A stretch of 64,000 bases of DNA from Bacteroides mediterraneensis (lineage in GTDB: Bacteria; Bacteroidota; Bacteroidia; Bacteroidales; Bacteroidaceae). Within the stretch, counting starts at the first letter, position 1, and each line of letters opens with the position of its first letter. Below, in pieces: positions 28,489 through 38,188 of the stretch. Made by a program: the position numbers and the translations under genes. The DNA lies in assembly GCF_016900355.1 (NCBI RefSeq), contig NZ_JACJKA010000002.1, forward strand, positions 186,001 through 250,000, written 5' to 3'. Under the pieces are notes generated by a model. That model was not told the origin of the DNA. It worked only from the letters and a program-made list of their open reading frames with translations, and searched no databases.

Positions 28489-30587
28489 TGTTTGACTTAT
28501 CCACACGTGACGTGAAATATTTACCGGGGGTAGGACCGCAGCGGGCGGCTCTGCTGAATAAGGAATTGAACATCTATTCCTTACGCGACCTGTTGTATTA
28601 TTTCCCCTACAAGTATGTGGACCGAAGTCGTCTGTACTACATCCACGAGATTGACGGCAATATGCCTTATATTCAGTTGCGTGGACGGATTTTGAGTTTT
28701 GAAACGTTCGGTGAAGGCCGTCAGCGTCGGCTGGTGGGACATTTTACTGATGGTACGGGGGTGGTGGATCTGGTGTGGTTTCAGGGGTTGAAATACATCA
28801 CCGGGAAGTACAAGGCTAACGAGGAATACATCGTATTCGGTAAGCCGACAGTGTTCAACGGGCGCATCAACGTGGCGCATCCTGACATCGACCCGGCGCA
28901 GGAACTCATTCTTTCCACCATGGGCCTTCAGCCCTACTACAATACCACGGAAAAGATGAAGCGTACCAGCCTGAACTCACATGCGCTGGAAAAGCTGATG
29001 AAGAATCTTTTTCAGGTCTTGCAGAAGGAAACCTTTGAAGAGACCTTGAGTCCTTCCTTGATTGCGACCCATCAGCTGATGCCCCTGACGGATGCATTAT
29101 ATAACATTCATTTCCCGCAGAATCCGGAATTGCTCCGCAAAGCCCAGTATCGGCTGAAATTTGAGGAATTGTTCTACGTGCAGCTCAACATTCTCCGTTA
29201 CACCAAGGAGCGCCGTAACAAGTTCCGCGGACTGGTGTTCGAGCATGTAGGTGAGATTTTCAATACCTTTTATGCCCATCATCTGCCTTTCCAACTGACG
29301 GGGGCACAGAAGCGTGTCATCAAGGAAATGCGTCGTGACATGGGGAGCGGTCGGCAGATGAACCGACTGTTGCAAGGTGACGTGGGCAGCGGAAAGACCC
29401 TGGTGGCCCTGATGACCATGCTGATAGCCTTGGACAACGGTTTCCAAGCCTGCATGATGGCTCCTACTGAGATTTTGGCTACCCAGCATTATGAAACCAT
29501 CCGCCACTTTTTGGAAGGGATGCCGGTGCGGGTAGAACTGCTGACCGGCAACGTGAAAGGCAAGCGCCGTGAAACAATCCTCCGGGACTTATTAACAGGG
29601 GATGTGCATATCTTGATTGGCACGCATGCCGTGATTGAAGATACCGTCAACTTCTCTTCGTTGGGACTGGTGGTCATTGACGAGCAGCATCGCTTTGGAG
29701 TCGCTCAGCGGGCCAAGCTGTGGGGTAAGAATACCTGTCCTCCCCATGTGCTGGTCATGACGGCCACTCCGATTCCTCGTACACTGGCCATGACCTTGTA
29801 TGGCGACCTCGACGTGTCGGTCATCGACGAGCTGCCTCCCGGCCGAAAACCCATCCAGACCATCCATCAGTTTGACAACCGCCGGAAAAGCATGTACGAG
29901 TTTATTCGGAAACAGATTCAGGAAGGGCGTCAAGTGTACATCGTGTATCCGCTGATTCAGGAAAGCGAGAAGATGGACATTAAGAACCTGGAAGAAGGTT
30001 ATATGCACATCTGTGAGGAGTTTCCTGAATATAAGGTCAGCAAGGTACATGGCAAGATGAAACCGGCAGAGAAAGAAGAAGAGATGCAGCGTTTCCTGGC
30101 CAACGAAACCCAGATTATGGTAGCTACTACCGTGATTGAGGTCGGGGTGAATGTGCCTAATGCCTCGGTGATGGTCATTGAAAATGCCGAACGCTTCGGG
30201 CTTTCCCAGCTGCACCAGTTGCGCGGACGGGTAGGCCGGGGGGCTGACCAGTCGTATTGCATTCTGGTGACCGGATACAAGCTGTCGGAAGAAACCCGCA
30301 AGCGCATCGAAATCATGGTGCAGACCAATGACGGTTTTGAGATTGCCGAAGCCGATTTGAAACTGCGCGGTCCCGGTGATTTGGAAGGTACCCAGCAGAG
30401 TGGGGTGGCCTTCGACTTGAAGATTGCCGACATTGCCAAAGACGGTCAGTTGCTGCAATATGTCCGTGGTATTGCCGAACGTCTGTTAGAGGATGATCCC
30501 GAAGGGGTGAAACCGGAGAACCGAATTGTCTGGCAGCAGCTGAAAGAACTCCGGAAGAAGAATGTGAACTGGTCGGTAATATCTTGA
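28488..30587 (+). CDS. recG: ATP-dependent DNA helicase RecG
   Basis: Branch-migration helicase for stalled forks and Holliday junctions. 699 residues, full length. An N-terminal wedge/OB domain (about 1-180), Walker A in LLQGDVGSGKTLVAL, the DEQH box in VIDEQHRFGVAQR, GVAF and motif VI in LSQLHQLRGRVGRG, and the C-terminal LKLRGPGDLEGTQQSG. Last gene of the pdxJ-to-recG run. The 97-bp gap to the HTCS gene holds no clear terminator. Confidence 0.97.
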   Translation: MFDLSTRDVKYLPGVGPQRAALLNKELNIYSLRDLLYYFPYKYVDRSRLYYIHEIDGNMPYIQLRGRILSFETFGEGRQRRLVGHFTDGTGVVDLVWFQGLKYITGKYKANEEYIVFGKPTVFNGRINVAHPDIDPAQELILSTMGLQPYYNTTEKMKRTSLNSHALEKLMKNLFQVLQKETFEETLSPSLIATHQLMPLTDALYNIHFPQNPELLRKAQYRLKFEELFYVQLNILRYTKERRNKFRGLVFEHVGEIFNTFYAHHLPFQLTGAQKRVIKEMRRDMGSGRQMNRLLQGDVGSGKTLVALMTMLIALDNGFQACMMAPTEILATQHYETIRHFLEGMPVRVELLTGNVKGKRRETILRDLLTGDVHILIGTHAVIEDTVNFSSLGLVVIDEQHRFGVAQRAKLWGKNTCPPHVLVMTATPIPRTLAMTLYGDLDVSVIDELPPGRKPIQTIHQFDNRRKSMYEFIRKQIQEGRQVYIVYPLIQESEKMDIKNLEEGYMHICEEFPEYKVSKVHGKMKPAEKEEEMQRFLANETQIMVATTVIEVGVNVPNASVMVIENAERFGLSQLHQLRGRVGRGADQSYCILVTGYKLSEETRKRIEIMVQTNDGFEIAEADLKLRGPGDLEGTQQSGVAFDLKIADIAKDGQLLQYVRGIAERLLEDDPEGVKPENRIVWQQLKELRKKNVNWSVIS

Positions 30588-30684
30588 TTGTGACTGTTTG
30601 GGGCTATTTGGTTAAATACAAATCCTTTAGAGAAAATGTGATAAGCTTTTATGAGGATGTCTTTGGTACAGAAACGAAATAGTC

Positions 30685-33600
30685 TTATTTGCCCGACGAA
30701 CTCTTAAAACTGTCGGGTGACTCTTTATACTTGGTTGGAGTAATGCCTGTATATTTCTTAAAAGTAGTACTGAAATATCGGCTGGTAGAGAAACCGGTAC
30801 ATTCGGCTATTTCAGTGATACTGAGTTCGTTTTTCCGGAGTAATTCCATCGCTTTATCTATCCGTAGTTTATTGACATATTCATTAGCTCCCATATCAGT
30901 CAAAGCTTTTAGACGATTGTATAATGATGCTCGACTGATACCTAATTTTTGACTGATAAATTCGATGTTCAGATTTTCGTTTTCCATGTTATCGATGATG
31001 ACTTTGTTCAACTTAAACAAGAAAGCATCATCGGCTGAGGTCGTCGGTTTGTCTGTTTCAGTAATTATGGAGTTATGGGTATATTTTAACCGGATTTGTT
31101 TACGTAAGTAGAGCCGGTTTTGTACACATTCCAGCAAGGAACTGATTTCGAATGGTTTTTCAATGTAGGCGTCTGCTCCGATTTTATATCCGTCCAAATG
31201 GCTTTGTTCATCGGTGCGTGCGGTAAGCAGAATTACCTGAATATGGTTGATATTCATGTCCTCCTTGATTTTACGGCATAATTCGTATCCGTTCATTTCA
31301 GGCATCATGATATCACTGATGATAATATCAGGTATTTCTTTGAGTGCAATTTGTAAAGCCTGTTTCCCATTTGAAGCCAGGTATAAGTTTTTGAAACTGT
31401 CTTTTAGACTTTCTACTACCAATTGACGTATGTTCTCATTATCATCGACAAATAGGCATGAATAATCTTGGGTATTTATAGAATTGACTATTGAAGTAAT
31501 TGCCTGTTCGTTTTCTGTAGTTGCAGAGGTAATGTCATTCAGATATTCACGAGGTGGACATATTTCGGGCGATTCAGCATGAATGGGGAGTTCGTACCAG
31601 AAACATGCTCCTTCTTCAAAATTATTATATGCGCCAATCTGGCCTTTGTGCATTTCTACCAGAATTTTGGCATAGGATAGTCCGATGCCACTTCCCGTCC
31701 TTTCGTTCTCACCTTGATAAAAGCGTGTAAAGAGTTTCTTGGTGTTTACTCCTTGTAGACCTTCCCCTTGATCGATGACTGAGATACGTACAGACTGTTT
31801 GTCTTTGGTCAGTTCGGTTCTTAGTGTGATGCAACTGTTCTGAGGGCTATGTTTGAATGCATTGACTATCAGGTTTGTAAGGATGATGATATGATGTTCC
31901 TGATCGAATTCGACTTCTCCGATTTCGGGAGAAAGGTCATAAATAATAGTGACCTGTTTATCTTCTTCTTCGTATTTGAAATCGGTTGCAATTTCCTTTA
32001 TCCAATTATTTAGCGGATAGGATTGTATATTTAGTTTAATTTGTTCCATTTCCATTTTTCTCAGGTTCAATACCATGTTCAGCAGTTCTTTCATTCGCTT
32101 GGATTGTTTTAAGATACTTCTGAGAGTGGAATATATAGGGCTATCTTGAGGAACTGTTTTTACCAGCTGACTTAATGGGGTATAAATCAGTGTCAAAGGC
32201 GTACGTAACTCATGATTGATATTTATTAGAAATCGTACTTTTTCTTCATAAATCTTTTGCTTATGTTCTTGTAAATCGGCTTTCATTCGTTCTTCTTTAC
32301 GATTTAACAGATAAAGAATGAAGGCGATAAGTAATACTGCAAGAAGCAGTACCAATAAGAGAGTAAACCACCATGTTTGATACCATACGGGTGGAATATG
32401 AAACTCGATGACTTGTTTAGGAGGTGTCCATGAACCGTCTTTTGTACTGCAAGATACTGAGATTTGGTAGGTACCTGGAGTCAGTGAACGCAGTGTCAGT
32501 TCTGGAAACTTGCTATCTGTGACTGATTTTTCTTTCCCGTTAATATACCATCGATATACTTTTTTCCTGAATATATTACTTTCATAGGCCATTACTTTGA
32601 TAATAATGGTTTTATTGTCGAAAGATAAGTGTAGTGAGTTTTTTCCTGGCTTAATATCAGAAAGATAACTTTTGTTATTACTGATGATATCTGTTAACTT
32701 CAATACAGGAGGGGTGGGGATGGTGATTTTACTTTTGTCCCCGTCGATATATACCATACCGTTGATACCTCCCATATAGATATCACCTTGTGGAGAAGCC
32801 CATACGGCTTTTTTCAAGAACTCATTGTCATCGGCACCATCGGATGAGTCTAAAGAGATCAGCTTGTTTTCACCGTCGAGCCATACAAATAATTCTTCAT
32901 TCGTGCCGATCCATACTCGTTGTTGGTGGTCGCAGATTAGTGCAGTGATATTTTCCAGTTGTGGAGTATTTATTTGAACTTCTGATTGGGTTCGCGGATT
33001 GTAACGGAAAATTTTGTCAGGAAATCCAATCCAGAAGATACCGTGTGTGTCTTTGGAAACACATTCAATAGGATATTTTTGAGTAGAAGTATAAATTGTT
33101 TCTATTTTATTGTTTTGATGGTTAATGCTGTAGATATGCTTCAAATCGTACAAATATGTTTTTAAACTATCGTATCCAATGGGAATAGTTTGCCCTTCAA
33201 TGGAAATTTGACTGTCACTTAATTGCTGTATTCTTCCACTTTTCAAGTAATATCTGTGTATTTGGGTCGAAAGTAGTAGAACGGACTCTGTCTCATCTTG
33301 GTACAGATTGATTCCTTTCCGGCCATATAAAGCTATTTGGTTAATTACTGCATTTGTTTTATTGAGTGGACGTATTTTACCTGTTTGTTTGTTGAAGAGA
33401 AATACACCTTTCGAGAAAAGGGAAATCAATAATTCTTGGTGAGAGTAACGGCATAGTGAAACTACTTTCTCTCCATAGGTTGCGGGATAATGTATGAATT
33501 GTTTTGTATGTGGATTGAATCGGTTTACCCCTCCTCCGTCTGTTCCTATCCATATGTCATCTGATTCTGGTTCCTGGAAAAAACTGAGAATTGCCTTTTC

Positions 33601-34641
33601 GCTCAATCCATTAGTATATCCGAGTGGAACATCAGAATATGAACGCACAATGGCACGACGGATATTGATAAGTCCGCCTTTTACACTTCCTGCCCATGTG
33701 TTTTCTTGTCCTTCACGTTGATACAAACTTAATATTGAATTTATCGGTAATGAATATTTATCCCCTGACAGATGCTTTAGAACTGTTACTGATTTTGTGT
33801 GAGGATCAATGATGTTGATTCCTCCTCCATCAGTTCCTGCCCATATTTTCCCATTGTGTTCACTTAAGCACAAGACAACATTGTGACTTAATTTTTGGTT
33901 TTCTGTATTGTAGCTTGCCAAGAGGTTGCCTTGCCGGTCAAAGCAATTAATACCTTTATTATAGGATGTAACCCATACATAACCTTTATGGTCTATCAAG
34001 ACATGTGTGATTTCTTGTTCATTGGGTAAAGGAGATCTTTTCTTTTTCCCTGTTGTGATATCAAAAAGAAGAGTGCCTTGCCATTGGGTTGAGCAGAGTA
34101 GTGTGTGGTCGTCCCATGGCATTATTTCACGAATAGGGAAAGTGCTTGAATGGAATAAGGTTTTTGCTTGTTTTTTATGATAGTCGTATTGATAAAAAGT
34201 ATTATGGTCGGCCAATAAAGTTTTTTCTTTTAGTTTACATAGTGCTGTTGCTTTGATGATGTTTCTATTTTCATCTAATACTGGAATGAAACAATCTGTT
34301 TCTCGTTGGTAATGTACGGTTCCATTGTCGGTTAGAATCCAAAGAGTGTGTAAACTGTCTTCTTCTATTTGGTATATTTTATCTCCAGGTAAGGAAAAAG
34401 GATTCCCTTCTTCATGAAAATAAGTTTTTAGTTCATAACCATTGAATTTTTCCAATCCTTGTTTGCTGCTAATCCATACAAAACCGTTCTCTTCCGCATA
34501 GATGTGTTGAATATATGCAGGAAATCCATTCGATATTGATAACTGCTTATATAAAAGTTCATCTGCCTGTATGCTGATTGGTGTTGGCAGAAAGAATAAT
34601 AGTAAGAAAGGAACGATTCTATTAATGATACGACTCTTCAT
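30685..34641 (-). CDS. Hybrid two-component system regulator (HTCS) of the PUL
   Basis: 1318 residues, one-protein sensor and regulator. Signal peptide (1-27); about 700 residues of beta-propeller repeats with DHKGYVWVTSYNKGI and NTWAGSVKGGLI-type motifs, plus a Y_Y_Y domain, form the periplasmic sensor; one membrane helix (about 758-780); histidine kinase with H810 in INHELRTPLT and ATPase GSGIGLSYAKIL; receiver with phospho-acceptor D1110 in ISDIMMPEMNGYE; a C-terminal AraC-type HTH with ITEIAECTGFSTSRYFSTTF. It is divergent from susC and probably binds the direct repeat at 34759-34793. The codons are AT-rich, unlike recG. Confidence 0.96.
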   Translation of the reverse strand: MKSRIINRIVPFLLLFFLPTPISIQADELLYKQLSISNGFPAYIQHIYAEENGFVWISSKQGLEKFNGYELKTYFHEEGNPFSLPGDKIYQIEEDSLHTLWILTDNGTVHYQRETDCFIPVLDENRNIIKATALCKLKEKTLLADHNTFYQYDYHKKQAKTLFHSSTFPIREIMPWDDHTLLCSTQWQGTLLFDITTGKKKRSPLPNEQEITHVLIDHKGYVWVTSYNKGINCFDRQGNLLASYNTENQKLSHNVVLCLSEHNGKIWAGTDGGGINIIDPHTKSVTVLKHLSGDKYSLPINSILSLYQREGQENTWAGSVKGGLINIRRAIVRSYSDVPLGYTNGLSEKAILSFFQEPESDDIWIGTDGGGVNRFNPHTKQFIHYPATYGEKVVSLCRYSHQELLISLFSKGVFLFNKQTGKIRPLNKTNAVINQIALYGRKGINLYQDETESVLLLSTQIHRYYLKSGRIQQLSDSQISIEGQTIPIGYDSLKTYLYDLKHIYSINHQNNKIETIYTSTQKYPIECVSKDTHGIFWIGFPDKIFRYNPRTQSEVQINTPQLENITALICDHQQRVWIGTNEELFVWLDGENKLISLDSSDGADDNEFLKKAVWASPQGDIYMGGINGMVYIDGDKSKITIPTPPVLKLTDIISNNKSYLSDIKPGKNSLHLSFDNKTIIIKVMAYESNIFRKKVYRWYINGKEKSVTDSKFPELTLRSLTPGTYQISVSCSTKDGSWTPPKQVIEFHIPPVWYQTWWFTLLLVLLLAVLLIAFILYLLNRKEERMKADLQEHKQKIYEEKVRFLININHELRTPLTLIYTPLSQLVKTVPQDSPIYSTLRSILKQSKRMKELLNMVLNLRKMEMEQIKLNIQSYPLNNWIKEIATDFKYEEEDKQVTIIYDLSPEIGEVEFDQEHHIIILTNLIVNAFKHSPQNSCITLRTELTKDKQSVRISVIDQGEGLQGVNTKKLFTRFYQGENERTGSGIGLSYAKILVEMHKGQIGAYNNFEEGACFWYELPIHAESPEICPPREYLNDITSATTENEQAITSIVNSINTQDYSCLFVDDNENIRQLVVESLKDSFKNLYLASNGKQALQIALKEIPDIIISDIMMPEMNGYELCRKIKEDMNINHIQVILLTARTDEQSHLDGYKIGADAYIEKPFEISSLLECVQNRLYLRKQIRLKYTHNSIITETDKPTTSADDAFLFKLNKVIIDNMENENLNIEFISQKLGISRASLYNRLKALTDMGANEYVNKLRIDKAMELLRKNELSITEIAECTGFSTSRYFSTTFKKYTGITPTKYKESPDSFKSSSGK

Positions 34642-34663
34642 GGTTATAGCAAAACTTTGAAAG

Positions 34664-34671
34664 CAAAAATA
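34664..34671 (-). promoter_or_regulatory. -7 promoter element of the HTCS gene
   Basis: The minus strand reads TATTTTTG, a full match, 23 bp before the HTCS start codon. Confidence 0.55.
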
Positions 34672-34758
34672 CGAAATTTAGTGGAATTGGATAATCATTT
34701 TATGGTTTTCTATGGGTTAAAATGGAATGGTTAATTGTGGTATGTAGTATGATATCCT

Positions 34759-34793
34759 CCATTTTTAGCTAAGATGAGTCCATTTTTAGCTAA
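34759..34793 (+). promoter_or_regulatory. Candidate HTCS operator: two 14-bp direct repeats 21 bp apart
   Basis: CCATTTTTAGCTAA occurs at 34759-34772 and 34780-34793, start to start 21 bp. A third partial AGCTAA lies at 34805-34810. The 303-bp gap between the HTCS and susC contains no gene. An AraC-type activator would contact two such repeats on one face of the helix. A TTTTG at 34887-34891, 54 bp before the susC ATG, may belong to the promoter. Confidence 0.55.
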
Positions 34794-34944
34794 TTAGCCA
34801 TTGGAGCTAATACGGGAAGAGTCTTTTATTGATTTTCAGAGATAAATTATTGATTTTAGTACATTAAAAGAAACTAAATTTCTCACTTTTGTCGTATAAA
34901 AAATTAACCGCGGTATTAAAAAACATTATTAACTTTATAGAACT

Positions 34945-37900
34945 ATGGAACAAATACGATTTAAGTTACATTCGGTTTGTATTTTCTTGATGTTCTTGTT
35001 GATGCTTCCTTTTGCAGCTGTGGCTCAGGACGGAATGATAACAGGACAAGTCGTTGACGAAAAAGGTGAATGTGTGATTGGAGCTACCGTTCAAGTTAAA
35101 GGAACTTCGAATGGTACAATAACTGATTATGATGGAAATTTTTCTTTGAAAGCTAAGATCGGCAATACATTGGTCGTTTCTTTTGTAGGTTATTCAACCC
35201 AGGACGTGAAGATTACTAAACAGACAGGTATTCGTGTTGTATTGAAGGAAGATACGGAAGTACTTGATGAAGTGGTAGTAGTAGGTTACGGTACAGCTCG
35301 TAAAGGTGATTTAACAGGTGCCTTGACAACGATGAAACCCGATGCTAACGATGCAGCGAAGGCAACTTCACTTGATAATCTTTTGTCAGGTAAGGTTGCT
35401 GGATTGGTAGTTAGTTCTACTTCTGCCATGGCAGGTTCTGCTTCTTCTATCACGATTCGTGGTGCCAGCTCTTTGCGTGGTGATAACCAGCCTTTGTATG
35501 TGATTGATAATGTACCGCAGGCTTCTGCAGGCGAATTTGCTTCTTCTGGTATCAGTGGTGACTTCCAGATTAACCAAGACCCTTTGGCTTCATTGAATCC
35601 TGCAGATATTGAAGATATTACTATCTTGAAGGATGCTTCTTCTACCGCTATTTATGGTTCTCGTGGTGCAAATGGTGTTATCTTGATTACTACCAAGAAA
35701 GGTAAACAAGGTAAAGCAAAAGTAAATGTATCTGCTAACTTTACTATTGCAGAACCTTCAAGATTGATGGAGATGACCAATCTTACAGAACATGCTGCTT
35801 ACATAAACTCACGTATCTCAAATGGTCAATATCCTTTCTATGTGGTAGGTGACGAAGTGAGATATGTATTTAATGATGCTTTGGCTAATTATGATCCTAA
35901 TAATCCGGATACTTATCATCTGATTAGTTATCGTAACTGGCAGAAGGAAATTTATACATCTGCTTTTTCTCAGAACTACTCTTTGTCAGTGAGTGGCGGT
36001 AGCGATAAAACAACTTATTATATTTCTGCGAACTTTAAGGATATTAACGGTACTGTGAAACAGACCGGTTTGAAACAAGGCGACTTGCGTGCCAATATTG
36101 GTATGGATTTGTCGAAAACTGTACATTTGAACATGACATTAAGTGGTTCTCTTCGTCAAAACAATATGATGGCCGGTGGTAGTACATTGGGTGGTTCCAC
36201 AACAGCTATTTCTCGTACAGCTCTTGATTATGCTCCGTTTGAGATGCCGGAAGATGACCCTTCTTTCAACTCAGAAAATAAGACAACTGTATTCAGCTGG
36301 TTGAATGACTATGTGGATGTGGCTAATGATAAGACATTCAATGCTTCTATGGATTTGTCATGGAATATAGTAAAAGGTTTACGTTACAATCTGCGTGTAG
36401 GTGGTAATCTGAACATGAATGACCGTAAACGTTGGTATGGCTTGCAGTTGTATCAAGGAATGAATAACAATGGTTATCTGGCCCTGACAGACTTAAACAA
36501 GAGTAATGTAACTATTGAAAATGTGTTGAACTACAATACAAAATTGGGTTCTATTGTCAATTTGGATGCTACAGTGGGTGTTACTTACGATGATTATAAC
36601 TTCCTGAGTGAAAATACGAATGGAACTCAATTTACGATGTTTGATTTGAGAGAAAACGGACTTCATATGGCTGGTAATGTACAGCATTTGGCTCCGACTC
36701 AGAAGGATTATCAATTGTTATCATATCTGGGACGTCTTAACTTGACTTTCCTCGACAAATATTTGATTGCAGCTTCATTACGTGCCGATGGTTCCAGTAA
36801 GTTCGGTAAAGGAAACCGTTGGGGTTATTTCCCTTCAGCTTCTGTAGCATGGCGTATGGAACAGGAAGAATTCTTGAAAGATGTAGATTGGATGAATCAG
36901 TTGAAGGTTCGTTTAAGCTATGGTGTAACAGGTAATCAGAGTATTGATCCTTATTCAACGTTTTCAATGTATGGCTCAGATGGTAACTATCATTATGGTA
37001 ATGGAACGGGTGACCAGGAATCTGTATTGCAGATTACAAACTTGCCGAATGATGGTTTGACTTGGGAAAAGACTTCTTCATGGAATGCAGGTTTCGATTT
37101 TGGCTTGTTCCGGTCACGTTTAAGTGGTACATTTGATTTTTATGTAAAGCGTACAAATGATCTGTTGATATCTCGCTCTCTGCCAGGTTCTGCTGGATTT
37201 AGTTCTACTTATTATAACCAGGGTTCATTGGATAATAAGGGTATAGAATTTTCTTTGACAGCTCAGATTATTGATACGAAGGATTGGAAATGGAGTCTTA
37301 CTGGTAATATTGGAAAAAATAAGAGTAAGATTGTAAATCTGGGTTTGCTGCCTTCTGATTTCGGATGTTTAGGTGAACGCGTTGGTTACTATGGCAACTC
37401 ACTGGGCGACCACTTTGGGGTAGGACATGTATTCTTGCAAGGTGAGGCTCCGGGATTGTTCCTTGGTTATGTAACACAGGGTATCGTACAGCCAGAAGAT
37501 ATCACTGATGAAGGGGTAAAATTTATCAAAGAAGACGGTTCAATAGGTTACTATAAAGATGTAAACGGAAGTACTCCAGTAGCAGGTGATATCAAATTTG
37601 TAGATAGAAATGGTGATGGTACTGTAAATACTTCTGACCGAGATATTATCGGTGACCCGAATCCAGGATTTACATATGGTTTCCAGACTTCTTTATCTTG
37701 GAAGGGACTGACTTTGAGCGCTGCCTTCAATGGTGTACAAGACCGTGATGTTATCAATGTAAACAACCGTTATATCAATACTCCGGGACAGAAAGCCGGT
37801 ACGGTATCGAAAAAAGCCTTTGAAGGTATGTGGACTCCTGAAAATCATTCAAACCTGTATCCTTCTTCTAACTTCATTGTTCAGAACATGGTAATGGATC

Positions 37901-38160
37901 GTTATGTAGAAGATGTCAGCTATTTGAGATGTTCAGATATTACTTTAAATTACACACTCCCTTCAGCATGGATGAAGAAAATCGGTTTCCAGAATACATC
38001 TATTTTTGCTTCTGTAAAGAATGCATTCATCATTACGGATTATAGTGGATATGATCCTGAAGTAAACAGCTTTGCTTTCGATGGATTACGTCCGGGTGTA
38101 GACATGAGCTCTTATCCTACTCCTCGTCAGTTTGTATTTGGACTGAATGTAACATTCTAA
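34945..38160 (+). CDS. susC: SusC/RagA family TonB-linked glycan importer
   Basis: 1071 residues, outer membrane. Signal peptide (to about 28, AVAQDG), a carboxypeptidase-regulatory-like domain (ITGQVVDEKGECVIGATVQV), the SusC signature VLDEVVVVGYGTARKGDLTG, plug motifs ITIRGASSLRG and DASSTAIYGSRGANGVI, then a long barrel ending in FVFGLNVTF with the terminal Phe. It pairs with the SusD-like protein 28 bp downstream to form the lidded glycan transporter. First gene after the HTCS operator. The ligand is probably an oligosaccharide of a sulfated host glycan, judged from the enzymes that follow. Confidence 0.96.
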   Translation: MEQIRFKLHSVCIFLMFLLMLPFAAVAQDGMITGQVVDEKGECVIGATVQVKGTSNGTITDYDGNFSLKAKIGNTLVVSFVGYSTQDVKITKQTGIRVVLKEDTEVLDEVVVVGYGTARKGDLTGALTTMKPDANDAAKATSLDNLLSGKVAGLVVSSTSAMAGSASSITIRGASSLRGDNQPLYVIDNVPQASAGEFASSGISGDFQINQDPLASLNPADIEDITILKDASSTAIYGSRGANGVILITTKKGKQGKAKVNVSANFTIAEPSRLMEMTNLTEHAAYINSRISNGQYPFYVVGDEVRYVFNDALANYDPNNPDTYHLISYRNWQKEIYTSAFSQNYSLSVSGGSDKTTYYISANFKDINGTVKQTGLKQGDLRANIGMDLSKTVHLNMTLSGSLRQNNMMAGGSTLGGSTTAISRTALDYAPFEMPEDDPSFNSENKTTVFSWLNDYVDVANDKTFNASMDLSWNIVKGLRYNLRVGGNLNMNDRKRWYGLQLYQGMNNNGYLALTDLNKSNVTIENVLNYNTKLGSIVNLDATVGVTYDDYNFLSENTNGTQFTMFDLRENGLHMAGNVQHLAPTQKDYQLLSYLGRLNLTFLDKYLIAASLRADGSSKFGKGNRWGYFPSASVAWRMEQEEFLKDVDWMNQLKVRLSYGVTGNQSIDPYSTFSMYGSDGNYHYGNGTGDQESVLQITNLPNDGLTWEKTSSWNAGFDFGLFRSRLSGTFDFYVKRTNDLLISRSLPGSAGFSSTYYNQGSLDNKGIEFSLTAQIIDTKDWKWSLTGNIGKNKSKIVNLGLLPSDFGCLGERVGYYGNSLGDHFGVGHVFLQGEAPGLFLGYVTQGIVQPEDITDEGVKFIKEDGSIGYYKDVNGSTPVAGDIKFVDRNGDGTVNTSDRDIIGDPNPGFTYGFQTSLSWKGLTLSAAFNGVQDRDVINVNNRYINTPGQKAGTVSKKAFEGMWTPENHSNLYPSSNFIVQNMVMDRYVEDVSYLRCSDITLNYTLPSAWMKKIGFQNTSIFASVKNAFIITDYSGYDPEVNSFAFDGLRPGVDMSSYPTPRQFVFGLNVTF

Positions 38161-38188
38161 TAAATTGGATTTAATAAAGTATTGCGTT

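Noticed and set aside
29592-30458. A 288-codon minus-strand frame
   Set aside because: Antisense to the RecG helicase domain; composition typical of a shadow.
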